Notes under the pieces: model-generated | Seen by the model: only the letters and a program-made list of their open reading frames with translations | What the model was told of the DNA's origin: nothing | Database searches by the model: none | Shown here: positions 26,089 to 34,892 of the stretch, piece after piece | How positions within the stretch are numbered: position 1 is the first letter of the stretch | Layout of the letters: each line of letters begins with the position of its first letter | Translations under genes and position numbers: made by a program | Assembly: GCF_050596425.1 (NCBI RefSeq) | Contig: NZ_CP192292.1 | Location: 434,001 to 498,000, forward strand | DNA from: G963665925 sp050596425 | GTDB lineage: Bacteria > Bacillota > Clostridia > Peptostreptococcales > Acidaminobacteraceae | Length of the DNA: 64,000 nucleotides | Direction of reading: 5' to 3'

Positions 26089-27129
26089 CTAATCGACCAT
26101 GAGATCTTCTTCAAGCCAAACTTTTAAGAGGTCTGCGGTCCTCTTGAAGGTGTCCACCTGAACGGTCTTGTCAAAGTCATATTTCTTTATGCTGTGGTCA
26201 TACATAGGGTCATAATAATTGACCATGAGTTCTTTGGCAACAGTTACAAAATCCCCATCTTTAACAAGCTCTTGCAAGTGCTCGACGGGTTCATTGCCCA
26301 TGTAACGCCTAATTCTGTCAATGGCTTCTAGGAGTTCGGTATTGCCAGGTTCAAGATCTGTGTATTCAGAAATAAGATGCTTGGCTCTAAAGTCAATATC
26401 TGCATCAATTAGAACCTGATACCCAAGGGCCATCTGGTCCTTGACGCATTTAGGGACAAAGAGTTTGCCAATACGGCGACTTTCGGCTTCAACAAAAATG
26501 TACTTACTCTTTCTATTTTTCAAAGTGTGGAAGATATAAGACTCAAAGGACTTTGTCGAAGGCTGTTCACCAAGTCCAACGCCTCCCAGGAGAGACCCCC
26601 TGTGATTGGCACCGCCTTCTAGGTCTAGAACATCCATTCCAAGATCTGTGAGTTCATCGAGAATTTTCGTCTTTCCAACCCCTGTTCTACCGTGGAGGAC
26701 GATGAAGCGCACGTCCTGGCTATGGGCCTCTATCCCCCGAATAACAGCTTTTCTGTAGCCCTTGTATCCATCCTTCAGGTAATAGACTTTTTCACCAAGT
26801 CCGTTTAAAAGCAGAGCCAGAGAAGTGCTTCTCATGCCACCTCTTGCGCAGAAAAGCACAATTTTCTTTCCCGTTTCCTTACGGAGTCGAATGATTTCTT
26901 TATAAAGCTTAGGCAGCTTTTGTGAGACAATCTCCACACCGTGCTCTTTGGCGTCTTCAGGAGAATCATGCTTGTACATGGTTCCGATTATTTTGCGCTC
27001 TTCATCGTTAAAAAGAGCCAGGTTCACAGCCCCGTATATTGTGGCTTCCTCATGTTCAGCAGGGCTGCGGACATCTAAAAATAGACAGTCCTTTTCATTT
27101 AACTTTTCAAATTCTATAGGCAGTAGCAT
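26089..27129 (-). CDS. mnmH: tRNA 2-selenouridine/geranyl-2-thiouridine synthase
   Basis: 346 residues. The N-terminal rhodanese domain has its reactive Cys94 in FCARGGMRS and the opening LFLDVRSPAEHEEATI. The second half has a P-loop GRTGVGKT (147-154) and the family motif ANHRGSLLGG. MnmH replaces sulfur by selenium, via a geranylated intermediate, at the wobble uridine of Lys, Glu and Gln tRNAs. GGAGG lies 8 bases before the ATG. It needs selenophosphate from SelD, which is not in this window. Confidence 0.92.
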   Translation of the reverse strand: MLLPIEFEKLNEKDCLFLDVRSPAEHEEATIYGAVNLALFNDEERKIIGTMYKHDSPEDAKEHGVEIVSQKLPKLYKEIIRLRKETGKKIVLFCARGGMRSTSLALLLNGLGEKVYYLKDGYKGYRKAVIRGIEAHSQDVRFIVLHGRTGVGKTKILDELTDLGMDVLDLEGGANHRGSLLGGVGLGEQPSTKSFESYIFHTLKNRKSKYIFVEAESRRIGKLFVPKCVKDQMALGYQVLIDADIDFRAKHLISEYTDLEPGNTELLEAIDRIRRYMGNEPVEHLQELVKDGDFVTVAKELMVNYYDPMYDHSIKKYDFDKTVQVDTFKRTADLLKVWLEEDLMVD

Positions 27130-27347
27130 ATAATGGCCTCCGTATCCATGTCCGTTTTGATTATATGCAGTTTAAGTATTATAAAAAAACATAAATCATT
27201 GAGATAATATTAAAATTAACATTACTATCATAATGTTTGTTGTGACTTTATTCAATAAATTTTGTGAAGATTTCCCCATATGCCCTGATTAACTCCGCCA
27301 GTTAATAGGGTATATAAATAAGATAATATGAGCATTAGGAGGAAAAA

Positions 27348-27710
27348 ATGGCTAATATTCTCATTGCTGACGATTCAGTTGTCATAAGAAAAACATTGCG
27401 TCGCCTGCTTGTAAAAGGCGGACACGATGTCATAAGCGAAGCATCCAATGGTCAAGAGGCGTTTAATGAGTACAAGCTTCACCAGCCAGATATTGTGACA
27501 TTAGATATTACTATGCCTCTAATGGACGGGATTGCCGCACTCAAAAAAATTATTGAGAGCTTTCCAGATGCTCGTGTGATTATGATCAGTGCCATCGAAC
27601 AAAAGAATCTTGTTTTTGAAGCACTGGAAAATGGAGCAAAACATTATATTATTAAACCCTTTGATGAAAAAGCAGTTCTTGAAATAATTAAACTCGTTCT
27701 TGAAGAATAA
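27348..27710 (+). CDS. Stand-alone CheY-like response regulator
   Basis: 120 residues, receiver domain only: acidic pair D8-D9, phospho-acceptor D53 in VTLDITMPLMDG, and the conserved Lys in IIKPFDE. It is the CheY/CheY-III type common in Clostridia that interacts with chemotaxis or other partners. AGGAGG precedes the ATG. No histidine kinase gene is nearby. A 7-bp inverted repeat ATTAACT-CCGCC-AGTTAAT lies about 50 bases upstream. Confidence 0.9.
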   Translation: MANILIADDSVVIRKTLRRLLVKGGHDVISEASNGQEAFNEYKLHQPDIVTLDITMPLMDGIAALKKIIESFPDARVIMISAIEQKNLVFEALENGAKHYIIKPFDEKAVLEIIKLVLEE

Positions 27711-27731
27711 TTAAATGAAAATGTAAAGCGT

Positions 27732-27784
27732 ATTAAAACCACTCACCTTGGCGTCTTGAAGTCACTGGGTTGAGTGGTTTTAAT
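27732..27784. terminator. Bidirectional terminator
   Basis: ATTAAAACCACTCA / TGAGTGGTTTTAAT, 14-bp perfect arms around a 25-base loop, between converging genes. Confidence 0.88.
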
Positions 27785-27795
27785 ATTGTCTTAGG

Positions 27796-28866
27796 TTAGA
27801 ACTGTATTTCGTATGCAAATTCAAGCTGGCGTCTGTAATCAAGTTCAACAAAGTCTGTTGGTTTCACGTTGGTTTCTTTTTTTTCAAAATAATGAAGGTC
27901 GGCTATTTTGAGCATTTTGTAAACGAACTGGGAGCAGAACATAATGTTAGGCTTGTGGGAATACCGAAGTAAGAGGCCTAACAAATTATAAGCGCTGCCT
28001 TCATCATTAATTTTTTTAATTTCATCAATAAGACGCTTTTTCTGCTCGAATGTGGTTTTAAGTTTGTAAACCATAATAGACGCATCAGATTTCTTATTGA
28101 AATACTCGACCATTTCGGCGTTAAGACCAGGGGGGTAGACCTTCTCCCCGCCGTTGTAACTGATAATTGTCTTCAGTTCATAATCAAATGAAATGGAAGC
28201 GTGGTTGTATTCTTTATTGGTAAAGAGTGAGATCATCTCACTGGCGGCACTGCCGGTGTTTGAAATGATGATATAGATATAGGGGTCTTCCAGGCTTTTG
28301 TAGGCCTGATAGAAATACTCCGAGGTTAAGCTTCCGTTATTGACATATCGACGGGAACTATGTCTTGGAATGTCCCTAAGAATTTCATCAATGTTTTGCC
28401 GTGACATGCTCTTTCGAGCTTTTTGAACAACTTGAAGCTTGCTTTTAATGGCTTGTTTGTTGTGCCTAAATGTGTGGAAACTAAAGGATGCCAGTTCATC
28501 TATAGAAGGGAACAAGAACTGGGTGTATCTTTTTGATGTGAAAATGTGATCAATAATAAAAGGCACACATATAAGCAAAACACCGATAAGCTTTGCTGCT
28601 GATTGGGGTATGCCAAGAAGCCCCTCGCCAAATATACCATTGCTGTTAAAGAGCAGCTTAAAAGCCAGTACAAGTATATAGGTGATGGTCAGTGTGACAC
28701 GGGACTTGCTTTCTTCCTCAACACGCAGGGTGCGTCGAATCATAAGCATGGTGATCAAGATATAGGCTAGGGCAAAGAGTGTTTCATCGCCATAGAATAG
28801 CAAAGCAACCATTATGAAGGCTGCAAATATGTTCAGTAAGCTAATTAATTGTTTCAAACGGTTCAT
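27796..28866 (-). CDS. Membrane protein with permuted papain-like (YiiX/NlpC-type) domain
   Basis: 356 residues. About four N-terminal helices within residues 1-120, then a cytoplasmic or surface domain (190-345) with a circularly permuted NlpC/P60-like pattern: His222 in EYNHASISFD first and Cys311 in IMFCSQFVYKML later. These are the expected catalytic His and Cys of the YiiX-like amidase/protease superfamily. GGAG lies upstream of the ATG. It follows the BrxD-like ATPase gene by 106 bases on the same strand and may be cotranscribed. Confidence 0.7.
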   Translation of the reverse strand: MNRLKQLISLLNIFAAFIMVALLFYGDETLFALAYILITMLMIRRTLRVEEESKSRVTLTITYILVLAFKLLFNSNGIFGEGLLGIPQSAAKLIGVLLICVPFIIDHIFTSKRYTQFLFPSIDELASFSFHTFRHNKQAIKSKLQVVQKARKSMSRQNIDEILRDIPRHSSRRYVNNGSLTSEYFYQAYKSLEDPYIYIIISNTGSAASEMISLFTNKEYNHASISFDYELKTIISYNGGEKVYPPGLNAEMVEYFNKKSDASIMVYKLKTTFEQKKRLIDEIKKINDEGSAYNLLGLLLRYSHKPNIMFCSQFVYKMLKIADLHYFEKKETNVKPTDFVELDYRRQLEFAYEIQF

Positions 28867-28972
28867 TTTTTGACTCCATCTTCAGTTTTTAGGCCGAAAA
28901 AGCTTTAAAATTCTAGCTTATCCGGTTCAAGGATATGTTCATTATAATATCAGGTTTTGTTCAACCTGTGAA

Positions 28973-30214
28973 CTACCCAGAAATAGTACCACTTTTAAAG
29001 ACAATTTGCCCGTTTTTCTCAGTGGCTGTCAGTTCACTGCGAAAGACATTGTTTTTAGGATTTTGCTGGATAATATCTAGTATTTCCAGAAGCTTGGTTG
29101 AAAAGTCTCTAAAGGTCAGGCTTTTATAGTCCATGCCTTCCTTATGATAAGACAGCAAGACCCAGTTTTTGAGGGATTCTGTGCTGATTTTAAGATCAAT
29201 GGGATAAGCCCTTTTATAGAGTTCAAAAAACTCGTCTGTAAAATCAGAGAAGGCCTCATGGTTTAGGGGGGATAACCATATGACTGGCTGGCGGAGATCC
29301 CCTAGATTCCTGCGTTTTGGGTCAATGGCTTTTCCGAGTCTTTGTGAAAGGGCACCATAGGTTGAGAAGCCCTTTTCCTCATTTTCAAGAAGACGAGGTG
29401 TCGTCGACATGACGAAAAAGGTTTGGCTCAACTCATTGGAACTTGTCAAATCTATAAGCTGTCTCAAGTTGGCGTAAGCGGTCATACGAATGTCACTGCG
29501 CTCATCAATAATAAGGTCCAGTTCGTCTACGAGCACCACAAAACCCCCATAGCCTAAGAGGGGGATAAGGTTTGAAAAAGCCTTCATAAAATCCATCATA
29601 TTGAACTTGTCAACAGAGCCGACGATGCCGAACTGCTTTTTTAAGTTGGATGGAATGTTCTTTTCTCCTGTGATCCAAGCCGCTACCGCTTCTGATACGC
29701 TAATGTTCTTTTGTATACGGGCTCGAATATAGGTTAGAAAAGACCGAGCAAAGGCGTTGTTATATCGACTGAGGGTCTGTATAACAGTGTTTATTTCCTT
29801 AGCTGACTGTGCCTTGTTGGGAGATGTTTGTAAATTTTCTATCCATATGTCAAAGAGGTCATCAAAACTGGATTTTCGACCTTCGATGGTTTTAACAAAT
29901 AGATTGTGCATGATCTGATAATACATTTGTTCAAGGTTGTTAAAACGGAAGGCCTTATCAATTTGAATGTGGGATACAACAAAGTCCTTTTCGAGGGCCA
30001 TGGCCTTTAGATGGTTTAGCATAAAGGTCTTGCCAGACCCATACTCACCTATGATCCATTTGACAGAGCTTGTTCCACTTTTGACATTTGAAAAGCATCT
30101 TTCAAACTCCAGTGTTTCCTCTTCTCGACCGACACAAAGACGTTCTGGCACAAATGCAGGCACCACACCATTTTTATAAGCATTAAGTACGGATTTGTAG
30201 TCTGAATGTTGCAA
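28973..30214 (-). CDS. BrxD/DUF2791-like P-loop ATPase (orphan)
   Basis: 413 residues. The start (NAYKNGVVPAFVPERLCVGR), Walker A GEYGSGKT (56-63) and Walker B VVLVDELDLII (about residue 230) match the BREX BrxD / DUF2791 ATP-binding family, a STAND/ORC-like AAA group. TTG start with GGGGGTAG 5 bases upstream. No BREX partners (PglX methylase, PglZ, BrxL or BrxC) are adjacent, so a defence role is not demonstrated. The immediate partner candidate is the papain-like membrane protein downstream. Confidence 0.7.
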   Translation of the reverse strand: MQHSDYKSVLNAYKNGVVPAFVPERLCVGREEETLEFERCFSNVKSGTSSVKWIIGEYGSGKTFMLNHLKAMALEKDFVVSHIQIDKAFRFNNLEQMYYQIMHNLFVKTIEGRKSSFDDLFDIWIENLQTSPNKAQSAKEINTVIQTLSRYNNAFARSFLTYIRARIQKNISVSEAVAAWITGEKNIPSNLKKQFGIVGSVDKFNMMDFMKAFSNLIPLLGYGGFVVLVDELDLIIDERSDIRMTAYANLRQLIDLTSSNELSQTFFVMSTTPRLLENEEKGFSTYGALSQRLGKAIDPKRRNLGDLRQPVIWLSPLNHEAFSDFTDEFFELYKRAYPIDLKISTESLKNWVLLSYHKEGMDYKSLTFRDFSTKLLEILDIIQQNPKNNVFRSELTATEKNGQIVFKSGTISG

Positions 30215-30286
30215 TGCATCTACCCCCAGTGACGAACTCTAATTATGATGATGAATCGTTAAAATTTTCTGTTAAATCAAGTCGTC

Positions 30287-30316
30287 AAAAAAGTGAGCAA
30301 GTCAGGACCTGCTCAC
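30287..30316 (-). terminator. Terminator on the minus strand after the EF-hand-loop gene
   Basis: Read on the minus strand, GTGAGCA-loop-TGCTCAC followed by a T6 run at 30292-30287. It ends transcription of the gene at 30483-31571 before the ATPase gene. Confidence 0.75.
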
Positions 30317-30482
30317 TAGATTGTCTAGTCATATTTTATCTGATTTCTATTTTTTAATCAAACCCAGGCCTTTACAAAACTTCAGATTTAGACCTTGACC
30401 ACAAAACTTATAATCATAGTGTTTCATAAGTATTCATTATTTAAGGTGTGATGAAGGCTTTTAATATGAGTTTTTATGGGGC

Positions 30483-31571
30483 TTAAACCAGAATGTCAAC
30501 TTCATGAACAGAGCCAACACCACCGTTTTCCTTGAGATACACACCGCTTTCTCGAAGTTGACCATTTTGATCAAAACCGCTGTCGGTGAGTTTGTATTCA
30601 GTGGATACAGACCCTAAATATATAGCGCCCACATTGGCATCGATTAGGCCAGTTAAAACCATTTGACCTGAGGCATCCATTGACCAGATCTGAAGATTTT
30701 CAAATTCAAGATCGTTCTCATCGAGCCAGCCATTGTTATCGCTGTCAAGCATACGCATTTCTGAGTATCCATGCCCTGATTGTGGTCCAAAAAGCTCTGA
30801 GCCATCATCAATTTCTCCATTTTTGTTTCTGTCAAAAACGAGAAATCCACTACCATCTCTCGGCACGCTCATCTCATCCAGTTGACCATCTAAATCAAGA
30901 TCAAACTGAATTTTTTTGTCTGCCAGTCCGGGCGGGATGCTGTCAGTCTGAATGACAATTGGATCGATCAAGGCTTGCCCAGCTTGTATGTCAATGCTTT
31001 TACTTGTGTGTGTTTCCCGGCTCATATGCATGTTTAAATCAAATTCCATTTCTCGACCATCACTGCTTTTGACTTTCCCTGAAGCCTTAAAGTCAAGTTT
31101 TTCAGATTCAGACTTGCTTTCTGAGTGGTGGAAGCGCATTCCCCAACCAGATACCTGTGCAGGGAATAGGCCTTGACTCTTTTGCTGACTTGGTTGACTT
31201 TTCTGGGGGCGTCCCTTTTTAGGCCCTTGCCTTTTCAAGCGATTGTCCTTTAGTCCGATTAAATCAAACTTAAAAGGTTTGCCGGTTACCCAGGAAATCA
31301 ACTTCTCAAGCAGACGGATTTTCATGCGGTCTTCATCTGAAAGATAAAGGTCCAGTTCATCTTCAATGTCTTCTGGTTCATAAATAGCGTCTAAATGGTC
31401 GGTGTTTGCTATGTCGTTTTCGGCGAGGCCCATGCCTTCAGGCGATAAGCTCAGTGCATCTTCCTGTAAGCGTGGTTCCACTTTCCATAACTGGAGCATT
31501 GTGCGTGAGGTTTCCGTCTTCTTGAACTCTCGATTCGCCTCCATGCTTATCGAAGAACTCTCAATCCTCAT
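30483..31571 (-). CDS. Protein with three EF-hand/dockerin-like calcium loops
   Basis: 362 residues, no signal peptide. The N-terminal part is charged and includes a basic, Gln/Ser-rich linker around residues 108-135. The C-terminal part has three Asp-rich loops: DLDLDGQLDEM (about 224-234), DRNKNGEIDDGSE (247-259) and DSDNNGWLDENDLE (276-289), as in VCBS/EF-hand secreted proteins. GGAGGTGA lies upstream of the ATG. Calcium binding is likely; the function is unknown. Confidence 0.7.
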   Translation of the reverse strand: MRIESSSISMEANREFKKTETSRTMLQLWKVEPRLQEDALSLSPEGMGLAENDIANTDHLDAIYEPEDIEDELDLYLSDEDRMKIRLLEKLISWVTGKPFKFDLIGLKDNRLKRQGPKKGRPQKSQPSQQKSQGLFPAQVSGWGMRFHHSESKSESEKLDFKASGKVKSSDGREMEFDLNMHMSRETHTSKSIDIQAGQALIDPIVIQTDSIPPGLADKKIQFDLDLDGQLDEMSVPRDGSGFLVFDRNKNGEIDDGSELFGPQSGHGYSEMRMLDSDNNGWLDENDLEFENLQIWSMDASGQMVLTGLIDANVGAIYLGSVSTEYKLTDSGFDQNGQLRESGVYLKENGGVGSVHEVDILV

Positions 31572-31729
31572 ATTGTCTCACCTCCGTGTAGACTACAACA
31601 ATGTCCTATATCTATATTATCGTTATAATTTTCTGAAAATTTAGCGGTGATTGAAAAACAGGACTTTAGACCGGGCTAGGTCGTACGTATGAGTGGGTAT
31701 GTAATGAATACAGATAAGGGGGGACAGGT

Positions 31730-32536
31730 ATGTATCATCTTGTATTATTTGACGAAAAAGCATTTATTAGAAGTAGAATAAAGGGACTTCTCAGCTTATC
31801 AGACATTCGCATACATGAAGCAACAAGTTATAACCAGCTTGTAAACTATGTTGATCATGACTCATTTAATGTGGATGTGATTATGGCCGATCTTAATTTT
31901 GAAGATCCCATTTTGATGGAAAATATGAAAGAGTTTAGGGCAGAACATAGAAATATACCCCTTATAATATTCACTTCATCGTCGACAAGAAAGTTTTTTG
32001 TCAGCGCCATGAAACTGGGGGCCAATGACTATATACTCAAGTCTGTGGAGGACAATGTTCTAATCAGCCGTATTAAAAGAAATGTGGGGCTGACAATCCC
32101 GGCAACATCACCAGGCAGCGAAGGCATAAAAATGACCATCGATATTACAAGGTATTTGGCTGGAGAAATTCGAAAAGCTCAGAAAGGCCAGTATGCCATG
32201 ACTGTTTGCTTTAGCTCTATTATGACAAATGAAGGCGCCGATGCCAGTGTCCATGTCTCGCCACGGTTCTTAAACCAGCTCCAGGGGACCTACTGGGAAA
32301 CTGACGCCCTTGTCTCCTTTGGTCTGAATCATTTTGTGAGCTTTTTTCCTTTCTGCGGAAAAAACGGAAGGCATATTGTTGAATCCAAGCTTCAGTCTAT
32401 CTTTGAGACACTCAAAGATTCAGACACCAACCTGGCATCCTGCAAGCTGGTCAATGATTATGTGACTTTTCCTGAAGATGGCTTGACGAAAGAAGATATT
32501 TTGTCAAAAATGATAGAAGAGATGAACAACAAATAG
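31730..32536 (+). CDS. Response regulator with degenerate GGDEF domain
   Basis: 268 residues. The receiver half keeps D8-E9, phospho-acceptor D54 (VIMADLNFED) and K104 (YILKSVED). The second half follows a GGDEF-like pattern, but the catalytic signature reads GLNHF inside DALVSFGLNHFVSFFPF, so cyclase activity is unlikely and it may act as a receptor or scaffold. GGGGGG lies upstream of the ATG. It is divergent from the EF-hand-loop gene. Confidence 0.72.
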   Translation: MYHLVLFDEKAFIRSRIKGLLSLSDIRIHEATSYNQLVNYVDHDSFNVDVIMADLNFEDPILMENMKEFRAEHRNIPLIIFTSSSTRKFFVSAMKLGANDYILKSVEDNVLISRIKRNVGLTIPATSPGSEGIKMTIDITRYLAGEIRKAQKGQYAMTVCFSSIMTNEGADASVHVSPRFLNQLQGTYWETDALVSFGLNHFVSFFPFCGKNGRHIVESKLQSIFETLKDSDTNLASCKLVNDYVTFPEDGLTKEDILSKMIEEMNNK

Positions 32537-32542
32537 TTAAGG

Positions 32543-32571
32543 AGCCCGGAGAACGTGCCGGGCTATTTTAC
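32543..32571 (+). terminator. Terminator of the response-regulator gene
   Basis: AGCCCGG-AGAACGTG-CCGGGCT followed by ATTTTACT, starting 6 bases after the stop. Confidence 0.8.
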
Positions 32572-32646
32572 TGATTTAAGATAAGTGGCTAAAATAGGAC
32601 CAGTCAAAGAGCTGGACGTTGAAATGAGCGAGAGTGTGGAGAAGAT

Positions 32647-33873
32647 ATGTCTTACGATTGTATTATTATAGGTTCAGGGCCAGCGGGCCTTATGGCAGGC
32701 AATTTCTTAAAGGGCGTCCATGCCCTTGTTTTAGAAGGGGAGGAAAAACCGGCTCAAAAACTGCTTTTATCTGGTGGGGGTCAGTGCAACTTTACCCATG
32801 ATGGCCCGATAGAAGGGTTTTATGATAAATTCGGAGACCGCGGGCGTTTTGTACGAAAAGCCCTTTGTGGATTTACAAATGCCGATGTCATGGATTATAT
32901 GACCAGTCGTGGGGTGCCCCCTCATGTTAGGGAGGATGGTAAGGTCTTTCCAAAAAGTATGGATGCTTGGGATGTTTTTAGGGCTCTTCGAAAGGGGCTG
33001 GAATCAAATGAGATTTCCCTTCTAAAAAACCAAAAGGTTGTCGATATTGATAAAACTGACCAAGGCTATCAAGTTGTCACATCAGGAGGACGATATATGA
33101 CAAGGTCAGTCATTTTGGCTGCGGGTGGAGCCTCTTATCCTATGACGGGGTCTGATGGGTCTGGCTATCAGCTGGCCAAGATGCTGGGTCACAAAATTGT
33201 TCCACCAAGGCCGGCCTTGACTCCAATCTATATTGAAAACTTTAAACTCACAGATCTGGCTGGTTTGTCCTTTCCAAAGGGGAAAATCTATCACTATAGA
33301 AATGGAAAGAAGCTTGCGGATTACACGGGAGATGTTTTAATCACGCACACAGGTCTAAGCGGTCCAGGGATCCTCGACAATAGCAGAGATATGTGTGCTG
33401 GTGATGTGGTTCATTTAAAATTTCTATACGAAACAACCTCAAGAGATGCCCTAGAAAATGACATGTTAAATGGACATAAAAAATTATTGAAAACAATCCT
33501 TATGCAGCATATGACAAAACGCAGTGCTCTCAAGCTCCTCCAGCTGGCTGAAATTGATGAAAATCAAAATTGTGCTGAGCTTGGAAAAAAGGCTCGAAAA
33601 AAACTGCTTTCTTATGCGGAAGCCTATCCCATGACAATTAAGCAAATGGGGAATATGAAAAGTGCTATGGTGACAGCCGGCGGGGTTTCTCTTAAAGATG
33701 TAAAAGCGGGAACAATGGCCTCGAAGTGTTCAGAGGGCTTGTTTTTTGCAGGGGAGATTCTTGATGTGGATGGCAATTCTGGAGGATACAATATTCAGTG
33801 GGCCTTTTCCAGTGGGAAAATGGCTGCACTTTCTGTACAGTCCTATTTGAAAGAGGTGTCTTATGGCAAGTAG
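32647..33873 (+). CDS. HI0933/BaiN-family FAD-dependent oxidoreductase
   Basis: 408 residues. Dinucleotide-binding motif IIGSGPAGLMAG at the N-terminus, LLSGGGQCNFTH, ILAAGGASYPMTGSDGSG in the middle, and the C-terminal FFAGEILDVDGNSGGYNIQW that marks the family (YhiN, BaiN, aminoacetone oxidase-like). The physiological substrate is unknown for most members. TGGAGAAG precedes the ATG. The last codons overlap the tag gene by 11 bases. Confidence 0.88.
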   Translation: MSYDCIIIGSGPAGLMAGNFLKGVHALVLEGEEKPAQKLLLSGGGQCNFTHDGPIEGFYDKFGDRGRFVRKALCGFTNADVMDYMTSRGVPPHVREDGKVFPKSMDAWDVFRALRKGLESNEISLLKNQKVVDIDKTDQGYQVVTSGGRYMTRSVILAAGGASYPMTGSDGSGYQLAKMLGHKIVPPRPALTPIYIENFKLTDLAGLSFPKGKIYHYRNGKKLADYTGDVLITHTGLSGPGILDNSRDMCAGDVVHLKFLYETTSRDALENDMLNGHKKLLKTILMQHMTKRSALKLLQLAEIDENQNCAELGKKARKKLLSYAEAYPMTIKQMGNMKSAMVTAGGVSLKDVKAGTMASKCSEGLFFAGEILDVDGNSGGYNIQWAFSSGKMAALSVQSYLKEVSYGK

Positions 33874-34414
33874 ATGTTCATGGTGCGGGGATGATCCCCT
33901 TTATGTGAAGTATCATGATGAGGAGTGGGGGATTCCTGTTCATGATGACAGAGTGCTCTTTGAGTTTCTCATACTGGAATCTGCCCAGGCTGGTCTGAGC
34001 TGGATATCCATACTAAGAAGACGTGAGAACTACCGTGAAGCCTTCCTGGGGTTTGATCCTGAAAAGGTTTCGAAACTAAGGCAGGAAGATGTGGAAACCC
34101 TTATGAAAAATGAAGGGATTATTCGCAATAGAAAGAAGATAGAGTCAGCTATAGGCAATGCAAAAATATTTTTAGATATTCAAAAGACCTATGGCAGCTT
34201 CGATAAATACCTTTGGGACTTTGCTGGAGGGCAAGTGATTACTGGTCATGCTGAAAGGCTAGAAGATGTGCCCGCTAAAACAGAGCTTTCAGAAAGGCTT
34301 AGCAAAGATTTAAAAAAACGGGGGATGAAGTTTGTAGGCCCTACAATAATGTATGCTTACTTGCAAGCTGTAGGGGTTGTCAATGACCATGTTTTAAGCT
34401 GTGATTTTAGGTAG
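33863..34414 (+). CDS. tag: DNA-3-methyladenine glycosylase I
   Basis: 183 residues, with RCSWCGDDPLYVKYHDEEWG at the start (zinc Cys residues and conserved aromatic pocket), LILESAQAGLSW and the C-terminal VGPTIMYAYLQAVGVVNDH. It removes 3-methyladenine from alkylated DNA. It overlaps the flavoprotein gene, with GAGGTG as its binding site. Confidence 0.93.
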   Translation: MASRCSWCGDDPLYVKYHDEEWGIPVHDDRVLFEFLILESAQAGLSWISILRRRENYREAFLGFDPEKVSKLRQEDVETLMKNEGIIRNRKKIESAIGNAKIFLDIQKTYGSFDKYLWDFAGGQVITGHAERLEDVPAKTELSERLSKDLKKRGMKFVGPTIMYAYLQAVGVVNDHVLSCDFR

Positions 34415-34482
34415 ATTTGAAATTGGAGTGAAATGAGTTCAGAAATGGAATTATGACACTTTGAGGAAATTGTTCAAATTTA

Positions 34483-34531
34483 TTGACAATGAATATCAAT
34501 CCGTATTAAAATTGTCATGTAAATGATAATT
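34483..34531 (+). promoter_or_regulatory. feo promoter with two Fur/DtxR-like boxes
   Basis: TTGACA at 34483-34488, 18-base spacer, TAAAAT at 34507-34512. The -35 overlaps GACAATGAATATCAATC (34485-34501), which matches a Fur box in many positions. A 22-base imperfect palindrome AATT-N14-AATT (34510-34531, 18 of 22 positions symmetric) covers the end of the -10 and the start site. Iron-dependent repression is the expected logic. Confidence 0.6.
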
Positions 34532-34554
34532 GATTTCAGGATGGAGGAAATCGC

Positions 34555-34776
34555 ATGCCGCTAAAAATGGCCAAACCTGGCAAAAAAGTTGTTCTCAAAG
34601 AAATCGCGTGGGGACAGAAACTAAGAAAAAAGCTTCAGGATATGGGATTAACACCAGGCGTAAGATTTGACATCGTATCAGCAACAGCTGGTGGTCCGGT
34701 CATTATAGACATTAGAGGAACAAGGCTGGCCCTTGGTCATGGAATTTTATCAAAAATACTGGTTGAAGAATTATAG
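34555..34776 (+). CDS. feoA: Ferrous iron transport protein A
   Basis: 73-residue SH3-like domain with the FeoA pattern KLQDMGLTPGVRFDIV and ALGHGILSKILVEEL. It assists FeoB at the cytoplasmic face. GGAGGAAATCGC precedes the ATG. It heads the feo operon. Confidence 0.92.
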   Translation: MPLKMAKPGKKVVLKEIAWGQKLRKKLQDMGLTPGVRFDIVSATAGGPVIIDIRGTRLALGHGILSKILVEEL

Positions 34777-34819
34777 ACCCTAAAGAACCGGCATTAGATT
34801 TTTTAATAAGAAAGTTTGC

Positions 34820-34860
34820 AACTCGCTGCTCAGAAATATGGGTAGCGGGTTTTCCTGCGT
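34820..34860 (+). terminator. Possible attenuator between feoA and feoB
   Basis: AACTCGCT (34820-34827) pairs with AGCGGGTT (34844-34851) with one G-T pair, then TTCCTGCGTTTTT. The T-tract is broken, so only partial termination would be expected. Confidence 0.4.
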
Positions 34861-34892
34861 TTTTAGGGATTTAACATAGAAAAGGTGAAGAT

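Noticed and set aside
27796..31571. Complete BREX or other named defence island
   Set aside because: Only a BrxD-like ATPase is present; no methylase, PglZ-type phosphatase or Lon-like BrxL, and the nearby Lon at 55232 is the housekeeping type.
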